Source: Branchiostoma belcheri | Taxonomy: Eukaryota > Chordata > Leptocardii > Amphioxiformes > Branchiostomatidae | Direction: 5' to 3' | DNA length: 64,000 nucleotides | Assembly: GCF_001625305.1 (NCBI RefSeq) | Contig: NW_017802747.1 | Location: forward strand, 455,002 to 519,001 | Part shown: one piece after another, positions 1-12,313 of the stretch | Position numbering within the stretch: the first letter of the stretch is position 1 | Layout of the letters: each line of letters opens with the position of its first letter | Program-made: the position numbers and the translations under genes | The notes under the pieces: model-generated | Told to the model about the DNA's origin: nothing | Databases searched by the model: none | Seen by the model: the letters and a program-made list of their open reading frames with translations, nothing else

Positions 1-560
1 CAAAAACGTGGGCAAACGTAGGGCATCCGTGCGTGGTGAGTACCGCCTCCGTACGGAATCCTACGGATTTGGGAGCACGCAGACACGCCGTAGAACTTTA
101 AGTGCATGTAAAACTTTTTCTACGTGCGGTCTGCGGATTCACCACACGTGCGTGCGAGTACGAGCGACGCGCGTGCCCCGTACGTGCCGTGCGGGAAAGT
201 ACGTGTGAGTACGGCCTCCTTGTGGTTAAGTTGCAATCGCACAGAGATCGTACGTTGTAAGCACGTACAACTCACTTACCACTTGCGGAACGTACGATGC
301 ACGCAACCGCTCACGGCCAGACTTGGCGTGCAGACCCCACTTTTGCACATTGCGCAACCGTGCGAGTGACGTGCGAGTGACGTGCGTAGACGCCACTCCT
401 TCCCCACCTTTTTTAGAAAAAAACGTAGCAGACGTAGCCTCCCAAAAACGTACGGAGAAAAAGCACGTACGGCGGGTTGTGACCGTCGCTTTAAGGTTGT
501 TGCTGACCACAATTCCAAGGAGCTTGAACCTGTTTTATTCATTATTCATTTATTATGTAT
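1..560. repeat. CpG-rich repetitive segment with GTACG/CGTAC words
   Basis: No coding exon is recognisable. The stretch is dense in CpG and in the words GTACG, CGTAC, ACGTAC and CGTGCG on both strands, far above the AT-rich background that follows. Around 80-103 it carries the string GCAGACACGCCGTAG, which recurs near 2378, so at least part of it is an interspersed repeat. The short ORFs here overlap each other on both strands and have low-complexity composition, as expected from repeat sequence. Confidence 0.45.
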
Positions 561-657
561 AATTTTTATTGCTGTTGTGCAAATGATAAACAAACGAACA
601 AATGTCATCATTTGCAAAATTTGCATAATCTACAAATGTGCGGAAACAAACTCAGAA

Positions 658-702
658 ATGCAGAAACACATACACACACAGACACACACACAACACACAC
701 AC

Positions 703-746
<44 letters not shown>

Positions 747-756
747 ACAGACACGC
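658..756. repeat. (CA)n microsatellite
   Basis: A run of CA dinucleotides with a few interruptions (CAGA, CACG). Overlapping ORFs here translate to His-Thr or Val-Cys repeats and are not genes. Confidence 0.95.
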
Positions 757-769
757 CGAAACAATCATA

Positions 770-2649
770 TCACGAAAATCAGAATATCCGGACGTTTCCG
801 GACCTGTACACGTCTCGTGAAACTTGGCGTGTCCGGGTTTTTTCGGGTGTGTGCAGGACATATCGGCCACGGTGTGTGCGAGTCTGTAAAATCCCCGGAC
901 ACACCCGGATACCTGGTATTTAGCCATGTCACATTGTGTACGGGAATTTACGGGCCTGCACACGTCACACGTCGCAAGTACTGCGAGGGGTCACCATGCA
1001 TGTAGATCGTTTCGCAAATTGAGAGATGCAAATGTGTTTTCAAAGGCGGCGTGTAAGAAGAGCAAGGAAAATGCTGGTTAGAAAATAATACTATTTTCCC
1101 TCCCGAAAGTACCTAAACATACGTTCAGACCATGAACCGAATTACTATCTAAAAACGTTTAGGTAACAGGCAACGCTACACAAAGACAAGACATCTAGAT
1201 TGGATGGTAGAGGAAATCAATGGTACAACAAAAATCAGTGACTGGAATAAATGTTGTTTTGGGACCGATGTCTGCTATAAACTTGCCCTCGCCAGAGTCT
1301 GGTTGATTTTTGGCTATGCCAGGCTTATATAAACTCCGATAAAGAATCAGTCTAGAAATATGTACTAGTAGATAGGTAATGGTATGAACAAGGAGTTTAT
1401 ATGAACACGAAGCTTTAAATAGGTTCTGATATAACGTCCTTGACTCTTTGGTATGAATGGGGTATAAGTGTATCCCAAAGTTTTTATTAGTAACTAACCG
1501 TTGCTCTAAACAATGAGCAGATTTCTTTGTGTGGTCCATCGTCCCCCCGCATATATTAACGCCTCATTATGCCGGCACCAAATTGGATCTGCAGTCGGCA
1601 AATAAAAAAACAACACAATTACTGATCAGAATTTTACCAAACTAGGCTATCGGAAACCTCGACCTTGACATATTTCACCTTTGCAAACATGGTCGTTTGC
1701 GTTGGTGATGAGGGGGACCGGCTTGGTTATTTTCAAATATCAGCCCACTTAAGTGTAAAAATATTTTTCAGAAGAGACAAAAGATGCACGGTTTACCTGT
1801 ACATCGTTGTCATATATGTATTGTGGTGTCATAATCAGAGACGAGATGGCGCCTATGTCTTATTTTATACCTTATTTTTTATGTAAGGGAGGTTTAACTT
1901 CCTTGGTTATTTTTTATTTTTATTTTCTTGAACCTAAAGAACACGAAGTTAAAATCATTACTCAGGTAAACTGCTAATTATGTGTTGATCGTAACATTTC
2001 AGAGTATTTTTGCTGAAGATTAGCCTGTGTTTTTATTAGTGTGCATGCAACTTTTGCATAATAGACAAGCGGGACATTTTACAACTATTTGTGTCATTAT
2101 TCTTGCAGTGACATGTAAACCATACCAGCCAATGGCATGCATTTCTCTTTGTTTGTAGTTTGAAAAGGGGGCCAATCAACGCTTGAGTCGTTTTTTTTTA
2201 ATCTGCCCGTTACATGCCTGGTTATAAAACATGCATTAATTAGTACAACTATCCTGGACACATGCTAGGAAGTTAGTGAGAGCATGGAGGTAGAATATGT
2301 TATATGGTGGGAGATTGTGTCATCTCATCATCAACACTCAGGAATATTGGTATTGTATCATTCTACGTAAATTGGACGCAGACACGCCGTAGCACTTTAA
2401 TACAAAATATGCCCCCCCCCCCGTTGCAGACTTTTTATGATCCGTTCTTATCTAAATCTGTACCATTTTTTATCAAGCATATTGTGTATGGTATAATGTG
2501 GAAGGGTCCAGTGAAATATATACACTTCCCCTTCTATTGCAGCTGTTTAATCTATTATTGTACCATTTGCTTGTATGTTTTGAAAATTAGTTTAAAAATT
2601 GTTATCAAACCATAGACTTTATGTCATTACGGTCGAGTAGTTGCGGTAG
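770..2649. other. Anonymous non-coding sequence upstream of the first visible exon
   Basis: About 770-1010 is CpG-rich with repeated GGACAC/CCGGAC words. From 1010 to 2649 I see AT-rich sequence with no exon-like ORF flanked by convincing splice signals. The gene that starts at 2650 in mid-domain must have earlier exons, but I cannot place them here; they may lie before the window. Confidence 0.5.
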
Positions 2650-2912
2650 GTGCCTACCGCGTGAAGGTGGAGGTTCCAGGGAAGGGCGGCTGGCACTACA
2701 ACCCCGCCGTGCTGACGAAGGTTGAGAGACCCAGGTCCGACAGTAGTGGAAGCAGTAGCAGCAACGACTGCAGTAATAGTGGCGGCGATAGTAGCGACAG
2801 TAATGGAGAAGCCGAGATCGGTGTAGGAGACCTGGTCCGTGTCAGTAATGACACTGAACGAGTCAAGCTGCTCCAGGAGGGACATGGCGGCTGGAATGAC
2901 AGAATGATAGAG
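2650..2912 (+). CDS. Exon 1 (visible): end of one MIB REP repeat, linker, start of the next
   Basis: The acceptor is GGTAG just before 2650 and the donor is GAG|GTAAGATAAG; it enters in phase 1 and leaves in phase 0. The peptide contains GGWHYNPAVLTKV, a Ser/Asn/Asp/Gly linker, then VGDLVRVSNDTERVKLLQEG and HGGWNDRM, the classic Mind-bomb repeat signature. It begins in mid-repeat, so an upstream exon is required. Confidence 0.85.
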
Positions 2913-5900
2913 GTAAGATAAGACAAGGTTACACAATTTAGAATGTCTGCAAATTGCTAGCCTTGATTATCAAATCAAGTTTACAGGTTACATTTTCTTC
3001 ATAAGGGGGTGAGTATGAGAACCCGCTGCACGTGCAACTGCGTGCTGTCGATTTAGAATATGTATGCGTCTCCCATAATTTCCGAGGGTTTTATCTATAC
3101 ACGAATTCATATAGCTACAACGCAATTGGATTAAAATATGATGTTGGGATAATTTACTTTACATTTCCTAGACCTTTGGTAAAGTTGGCCGTGTGGTGAA
3201 AGTTGACTCGGATAACAACATGACGGTCCACGTGGATGGAACAGACTTGCTCTTCAACCCCAAGTCACTGACCAAGGTGTCATCAGGTAAATAGTGGTCG
3301 GGTTCGTCAATGTAAGATCGTACATATAGTTTAAAGTAAAAAAAAAACGTCTGTCAATTCAATTTGCTTTTTACACATTTTTAAAGGATGCAGCGCTGGT
3401 TTCCATAGCTACAGGGAAATGAGACACTAAGAAAATGCTCCAAGTTGCAAGAGCGAATGGCACAATTCATTGAACTGTCGGTTGCATCTGACGAGTTTAA
3501 TAGACGTATTCACATGATGTTTACAACCCTACAGAAGGGGGTTTCGAAGCCGCAGCTGAACCATCTACTGCCGGAGAATCCTCCATGTGCGCCAAGGGAA
3601 CGCACCAGTGGAACAAGGACAAGTGTAAAGTGTGCAAGTTTTGCCAAAAGTGCACGGGCTACGGAGACAAATGTTTGGAACAAGGGAAACTGCAGCTTTT
3701 TCCTGGAGGGTAAGCAGTTGTAACAATTCAACACTTATGCTATTCAGATATCTGTTCCAAAATCTGGACACCTCTAAACACAAAAGGAAAAAAAAATGAG
3801 GGGGTGGGGGTAATGCAAATAATGACTATCTCGGATAGTTCCTAAACGACTCGCGCTATAAAACATTAAATTTGGTCACTAAAAGATATCAGCCAACCGT
3901 TTCCAATTAACAATGAAACCTTAAGCCACCATAGTTTTTGCGACAAATCTTACCGTAGGGGATCAAAACTGACCCAAAATGTTTTACACAAATATCTATT
4001 TTTGTGACTCTATTTTGTGATTTTGAAGTAAACATAGTTTCGTTAATCTATTAAGCACAATTTGACATAACTAGGTGTGAATAACTTAAGCTCATTATCA
4101 TAATTTATGCACCTAAAACAAAATGCCCTCAGGTAGTTAAGCAGATCACCTTTGACCCCAACTCCATAGCCAATTAGGTCTCGGGTCACATGTTTTTTTT
4201 TTAAGTTTTCTGAGTCAACATGTTGAGGTTATTCAAATTGCCGCAAAAAACTCAAGAAAACATCTTACCTAAAAGAAATTGACGACAACAAAAGACTCAC
4301 ATGTGCTAAAACACTCAGTCAAAAATGCTGGGGTAAGACCATCTTCTAGGGATAGCTCAATTAACAATACTCAAATCTAAGTAAAAACATAAAAGAAGCT
4401 ATTAGACATACATACAAACGAAAACATATATGGTATTACTTATCGACATCCTCTGGGAACCCCAAAACTGATGCGCGCGTGCGAATAAAAAAAAAGTTTT
4501 CCAAAAAAAAGTTGCTTTCATTATGAAATCTGCGTTGTCATGAAGGTTGAAAAACACAGACACAGAGTATGTTTTGGTGAATAATCTACTCTTTAAATTC
4601 ATTTCTCTTTACATTTTCGTCTTTTTTGTTTGATTCTGGCATTTTGCGACATCGGTATCATTTTTGAATATTCTCTTTGCAACTTACGGTATATTTTATT
4701 GCTCATTTTGCAACTGTTTTGTACGATTTACAGTATGGTTGAAAAGGTTTTTTTTGGAAACGGCCGAAAATTCATGCGCGCGCGGATGTCATCCATATAA
4801 TCAAATCAACATGGCCATATAAAGTTTAATTGTTTTTTTTTTGCATTTTTTGAGGAAAACGAATTTTAACGGTCTTAGCCAAAACGATCAATCAAGTCAT
4901 AATGACGTCATAATTCGTCACAATGACACCATAGTTGGCATGATTTAAGTTTTATACTACACCACTCGTTGGCCCTACAAAAAGAGGTTGCTGAGTTACA
5001 GGGGGCGGGCTTCAAAAGCCCCCCCCCTCCCAAGCCCTAGCCCAGCATGACAAAAAAAAACGGTTCGAATAGGATTTACATTTATACATAGCTTTTATGT
5101 GTTATTCTCCAATTTAATATGTTTCTTTAAACGTTCGTGGGTTTCTTGATGTGATTTGACAAAAAAAATCTTAAGCAGACGGAATTAAAGGAAATAATAA
5201 TAATTCATTATTAACTAGGCCATTTCTTCTTGATTTTCCCCAGTCCGTGCGGCTGTGGTTCGGGTGAAGCCGGCTGTGAGCGGTGCGGCTGTTGCCGTAC
5301 GTGTGCCGGGGAGGACGACAGTAGCGACAGTGACGAGGACATCAGCGGACTGATGAGGAGCCTTTCCACCAGACGGAATCAACTTGATTCTGCCAACCTA
5401 CTGGGTAATATCTAGACACCATATTTATAAAACTGCCAAACATATTTGTGTTTTTGCAATAATAAATAAAAATGGACCAATAAATATCATGTACTAAGCT
5501 TACATAATATTTTCCCAAAATTTTGGTGAAAATGCTTGACACTTGCGATGCACCGTCGCCTCAGCCAACCAATTTGAAATCGATGGCATTACGTCAGCAT
5601 TATTTGCATACGTAATGTTGACCTCTGACTACCCCACAGTTAAGTTTCCAGCAGCCGGCGCCGCAAGTTACTTCCGGTCAAACAGCCGGGAGAAAACAAT
5701 TCAACAACATTATAGGGATGTTTCTAAAATATGCATTTACTTCAATATAAAAACAGCTAGGGTGAAAATAAAATACGCGCATCACCACATACATAATGGC
5801 ACACCACATGCCCAATTACACAACATTCTATGTACAGAACAATACGTTTTTGCTGCGAACATCATAAAAATTCGGCCATGGGGACAAAACATATATGGTA

Positions 5901-8900
5901 TTACTTATCGACCTCTTCCCATATCTGCCATATCTGCCTGAAGGAACCCCCCACCGCTATTGCAAACAAACGGGGTTTTCTGGAATATTCCAATTTGCCT
6001 CATAATTGGAGGGGTGCACCTGAAATATTACATTGACCGCGAAAACAGCTACGGCAAAAATCGCATGACGATTAAACAAAGAGAACCCCGTGTTTTAGCC
6101 GCGAACACGAAAAAACTACCCACGATACTTCGTCTGGAGGTCATAACCCCCTTCACGGAGTTAAAATGCCCCAAACCCAACGAATCTCTTACCATTGACC
6201 CAACAATATGACGTCGAAAATCGTTTTACCTTTACTTTTAGCATATACGCAACAACGTAGTTTTTGTTGCGTTGGTAAAATGGACGTATCAAATTATTAT
6301 CCAACAATCTCCAATTTAAACCGTTGTCCTGATGTCATTTTAACACCACATGTTTAACCCTATCTAGATGGGAGGGGGGCGGCTAAACTGCCCGCGCCAA
6401 CTTTGATGTCACGTAACGTTTGAACCGCTAGATCTAGAACGGCCAAACATAGTGACTTTTCCTAGAATATTGTTTGCAACAATTCTGTATCATTGGAATA
6501 AGATAATAATTTTTTTGTGTTGCCACTGCAACGGGTTTCTGGCAGGCATTTTTTGCTAAATTTAGTAACTTCAGTTTCAACAAATAGGATTTTATGGGTT
6601 TTATGTCATGTAACACATGGTTTCTTATATTAATAACATCCATATCATTTTATGTAAATTTTATAATTAAAATGCATAATTTATGCTAATGCATGACATC
6701 ATTGGCCAAAATCCAAGATGGCGGACCATATCAGGTATATATAGCTTATTTTCCTTAAAATTTCATCAAAACTTCCATTTCTTTTTACAAAAAAGGTTCA
6801 TATGAACGTCTTTAGTCTGTTTACAATGGTTTAAGGCTTTATCCTGAATTTTTTTTTTAATTCAAGATTGATGGTCCGAAATGGCGGATAGCTTAAATAT
6901 ACATGACGTCATTTTATGACGTCGCCGGTGTTGCTATGGGCAACATAAGACTTAGTACACCCTAATTTTCTGTCATAAACACTTTTTGTAAATGATGTTG
7001 TATACCACTAATTGCGCCTTTGTGGGCCCAAGGTGGGGTAATGTTTCGTTTTTGGTGAAAAAGTTAGGCTCCCCCCTGCTGATGTACATTTTGAATAGTG
7101 CAATAAAGAAATAAATGCAGTATTAATGCATTGGACATGCTGTGGTCCTCACGGTTATTGGTGAAGTGTTCTTTGACACGTTTCGGATGAACACTTGTTA
7201 AGGGGGGGCGAGCGCGGACAACACACATGACGAGTGGGGTAGGTGTAATCGTTGCCCACGTGTTCGCCGTTGCCCAGATTTAATATTTTTGTTCGACACG
7301 TTTGCTTGAGCAAGACATTTGGTGAATGTTACAGAAGTTACGTCTGGCGCATCATTGTTGACGAGGCCCCTGGTCAAGTATCTTATCGCATTAATGTTTG
7401 GGGCGAGTGGGGAGATACATGACAAGAGAACAGTAAATTGGTTGAAACAATTTCTAACCAACAAGGAGCAAACAGTAGTGGTGGAAGGAAAGGCTTCGGC
7501 TTCAGTTAGAGTAGCGTCAGGAGTTTCACAAGGAACTGTCCTGGGACCATTTCTATTCCTCTTGTACATGAATAACTTACCAGATCAGCTTGACTTAAAA
7601 TTGAGGTTATTTGCCTAATACCTGTCTACACAGAATTGCTCACAACTTCTACAAAACGATCTGAACACACTGTAAGAGTAGCAAAGCAAATGGCTCATGC
7701 AGTTACACACAGAAAAATGCTACATTATGCATATATCAAACGAGACAATCCCCACATATATAGTTATCAGTTCTGTGGTCAAGCTTTGGCAACAACAAAA
7801 ATTCACCCGTACCTCGGTGTTATATTGACAAGTAGCCTGAAGTGGGGCATGCATGTTAACAACATCACTGCGAAGGCCAAAAAGACATTTGGTGCGATTA
7901 AGAAATCAGCGGTTATGCCCAACAAGGGTAAAATCACTTGCAACACGTCGCATGTAGGACCAAACCTAAAATATGCCGCGACAGTATGGGATTCAAATAC
8001 AAGGAAAGAAAAACTGGAAAGAGTACAGAATCAAGCTGGAAGATTCTACACGATCAACTATGAAAGGGATGCTAGTGGGGGTCGATGGAAAACAGACGAA
8101 AAATGTCCAAACTATGCATTATGCACAAAATGACTATCAAACTGTTGGACTTACCAACCACTACCAACCACTCAGCATCTGATACCAGCCAAAAAAAGAA
8201 CAAGAAACAGTCATGACTCCAAATATCTACCCTGGGGGACAGACTTGTTGGGCGTCGCGGAGAGTTTTTACACGCGCGCATGGCTTGGTTAGCCCGTCCC
8301 AGGGACACGCCATCCCCGCGCTCCACTGGGCATCAGATGCGAAAACCCTCTAGGACGCGCTCGGATAGTTATTACGCAAACCCTATTGTGGTCCGCCAAT
8401 ACAGGTACAGAAGATTCTATACTTACTTACTTACTTGAGTAGGTCTTCTCATCTCTGTGAGTGACCTGCGTCAAAGTCGTCCCTCCGTCTGCACAGCGTC
8501 CTGCGCCATATTTGGCGGTCGTGGGCAATCGTCTTCAGGTCCTCTAGGGTCAGACTGGGTTGTTGCATGGTCGTCCTGGCATCTTCCAGTACACATGCCA
8601 GCCATGTCTTCCTTGGTTGACCTCTAGATCTTTTCCAATAGTTGGGCGTCCATTCCAACAGGAACTTGGGTAACCATTCTTCAGGCATTCTTAGCAGATG
8701 ACCTAGCCATCTTAGTCTGTTGTTAGCTATGCGTGTTCCGATGTCCACTGTGTTTGCCTTCTGCAACACGCTCTTGTTTGTCACATGCTGAAACCACTTG
8801 ATGTGCAGAATTCTCCGTAGACATCTCTGATGGAAGGTCTCCAGTCTGTTAACCTGTGCCTGAATGGTGATCCAGACTTCGCTCCCATAGGTCAAGATTG

Positions 8901-11900
8901 TGATAACAGCAGCCTCGTATATCCGCAACTTGGTTGCATCAAGAATGTTCCTGTTGTTCCATATTTTCCCAAGCTGGTTGAATGCTCCGGAGGCTTTCTG
9001 TATGCGGTTCGAGAGCTCAGAGTCTGTCGTCCCGTCGCTGCTGAAGGTTGTCCCTAAGTAGGTAAACCTACTGACCTGCTCTACCCGACTCCCCTCGACC
9101 TTGATGTCCAGTGTGCCAACTTCTGTGTATGGTCGTTGCGTTGTGTGCTTCCCAATCGCCATGGCCTGAGTTTTCTTGGCATTGGCCTTGAGCCCAGAGA
9201 GCTGTTCTTGCATAAGAGGTCTGTTGTTTCCTGTAACCCTGTCTTCGTGTTATCCAGAAGGGCCATGTCATCCGCGTAGTCAGTATCAAGAACTGATACT
9301 GACGGCTTGTCATGGGTTTCCTTTTGCAACACAGCGCCAGTGCTGAGGTGTTTACTCTGCTCTGTGAGGTATGCTGCTAAGTTGATGCACACGTTGAACA
9401 CCGGAGGTCCCTGAATGTCACCCTGACCAGTCCCAGAGTTAACAGTAAACCAGTTGGACTGCTCCCCATTCACCCTGACAGCGCTCACAGTGTTGTAGAA
9501 GAAGGCTTGCAGCACGCAGATGTACTTTACTGGGAGACCATAAAAAGATAAGGCTTTCCAGATGAAGTCACGTCTAATGCTATCGAAAGCTGCTTTAAAG
9601 TCTATAAAATTTATATACAGAGGGATATTAAATTCAATACTTCTTTGAATGATTGTCTGTAGTGAATATATCTGATCAATGCATGATCTGTTCTTCCGGA
9701 ATCCGCATTGATTTTCCCTCAACAGCTTTTCCAACCCAGTGTTAAGGCGACCCAGAACAACAATCTGAAACAACTTCGATGCAGTGGATCTGAGTGTTAT
9801 TCCTCTTTTGTTGGCACAATGTGTGGTGTCCCCTTTCTTGGGCAGCACTACAATTATGCCCTTCGACCAGTCCTCAGGAATAACCTCTCCATGCCAGACC
9901 TTAGCAAAAAGAATTTGCAAGGGCTTGACAAGACCAAGTGCACCATACTTCAGCTGCTCATTGGCTATTCCGTCCACCCCTGGAGATTTGTGGTTTTTCA
10001 GTCTTCTAAGAGCGTCAACAAATACGTGAACATGAGATTAAAGTATCGTGTTAATTTCAGAATACAAACATTTTGGTGAGGTAGCGGATCTGGGGGAGCA
10101 GACCAAAGCTAACAAGGCTGGACTGTAGGCAACGTCCCACACTATTCCGCTGAACGTCTTGCAAAAATGTATGCTTATTTTGTAGCCTGTGTTCTAATAA
10201 GGCTAAGGAGATTCAATTTTGTGTCTTCCCTATTAGCTTCCCTTGCGAAAAGAGAGGCGAGAGCAGAAACTCCAAGGGCCTCATCTGAGAAACGCCGAGA
10301 GAAATTGCACGAGCTGATGCCCAAGATGAGCAAGGTCATCTCTATGGTGAAGTCAAACAGGTACTTGATGATTAAGGAAATACTTTTAGATGCCTACATT
10401 GGGAATATAAAATACGTGAAAAGACTCCGCGTTGGAACTGCCGCAATATTGTAAAAAAAAAATCAGGACGATCAGTCAACTGGTTCTTCCTCCTTAAAAG
10501 ATTTTTCAACAAATATTCCCGCAGTTCTGGAACCAAACTGGGCCCAAAGTGATGTCACTTCTTCCCTAGCCAAAGAGCTATCTACCGTCCAAAATTCGTA
10601 ATTGTAGCATGCCCAGATCATGAGATATCAAACTGGAAGTTCTGGTGCAGTAATTAGGAGAGCCGCCAGGGGGTAAAAAAACTATTCATTTCTAGGTCTC
10701 ATCAAGACTTACCTTTCTACAAGGTTTTATGACAATGCAAATTAAGCTTCTTGAGTTATGCTGTTCACAAACAGACCAATAGACAGACAAAGAAACAGAG
10801 AGACAAACGGACGGACAAACGCTGCTGAAAACATAACTAGCCTGAATAAATCACTTAACGGTTGCCGGCCACCCAACATCCAGCCGAAACGTGGAGGGCC
10901 GCTTAATCCGCAGACGGTAAATTTTGCGTTACACAGACTATTCTGAACGTGCAGGACACATAAGTTAACAGTCTGTGTCTTTTCAAGTCCCCCATCCTTA
11001 CATTTACAAATCCTATATAAACAATAGAAATGTTGTTATAAATTAAAAAAAAAACTGATTCGAGTTGATATATAAAACAACTAGAATCTGTTTCCTGGGA
11101 ACAGCAATAAGAGAGTACTCCCCACTGTGGCTTCTCTGGCAGCTTGAATAGTGAATTGACCCCCATAACCATATTAACTCACAAACATCCCAGAGTGTCT
11201 ATGCCTCAGAAACAAAAGGCATGGACAGATTAGCATAATACTGGTCACTTTTTTTAACAGATTTGAAAATTTCCTAAACTGTTTTTCAAAGTAACAATAT
11301 CAAACAGTGCAGAATGATTGGAATAGCTGTAACTAAGTCACATAATGAAGAAAATACTATCTGCAATTTGATTTTTTTCAATCTGCCCTGTCTAAGATTT
11401 ATCAAAGTGTGTAATTGCAGGTATCTATATCTGTCGTACGTTGTCGTACGTTGAAAATGTCAAGCTCACAACTGAATTAGCTTGGATAGTAACTGTGTCT
11501 AGAAATATGGCTTGTAATTGTGGTGTCTATTTTGGGTATGAGAAAACAGTATACATGTAGACTCAGGCGCTCTGTTACTGTGTTAGATCCGTACAAGTAA
11601 CTGCCGGCCAATCTCTATCACACTACCTTGGGCAAATATTGGCGTGTTGTCATTACTTTATATTCTGAGTTAGGTGAGGATAACGTCTTTATGTACAACA
11701 GACTGTACAAAAATTCTGTTGTCAATATGTTTCAAACTCAAGTGTGTTTAAAAGCCACATGTTACTACCACTGTAGTCAGGGAGAGAATGAGGCCTGGTA
11801 GTTTACGTTACCCGAATTTATTGGGTGCTTATATAGTGCAAGCATGGTTAAACGAACGTGCAGATTTTTAACTAAAGCATAGTATCAGTTTCTATTATAT

Positions 11901-12271
11901 CTTGCATACTTTGACTGTACATACATTGTAGTTGTGGTGTGTTTGAGAGCAATTAATTTGTTGTGGAATTAAATCTTTTAACCTTTAGTAATATATTGTA
12001 TATGTCTTAGGACTGCAAATGAGATATATGTGAGTGAAATGTAAAATAAACCATGCATTGACATTCATTACTATTTTTAAAATGATAAGGAATGGAGAGG
12101 CAATCTCAACTATCAAAGACACGCTGGAGGAAGCTTTGGACGGCCCGTACAGGAGGTTTCGAAAAAAGGCAGAACGTAAACTCATGGCGGACTACCTCAC
12201 TAATATCGGAGGTGCTCGTGCCCTGACGGACTACCTGAAGTTCCTGATGAAAGGCAAACACACCGAGTCAC

Positions 12272-12313
<42 letters not shown>

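Noticed and set aside
382-1005. 207-codon plus-strand ORF
   Set aside because: It runs through CpG-rich repeat and a CA microsatellite (His-Thr repeats), overlaps ORFs on both strands, and has no family-like sequence.
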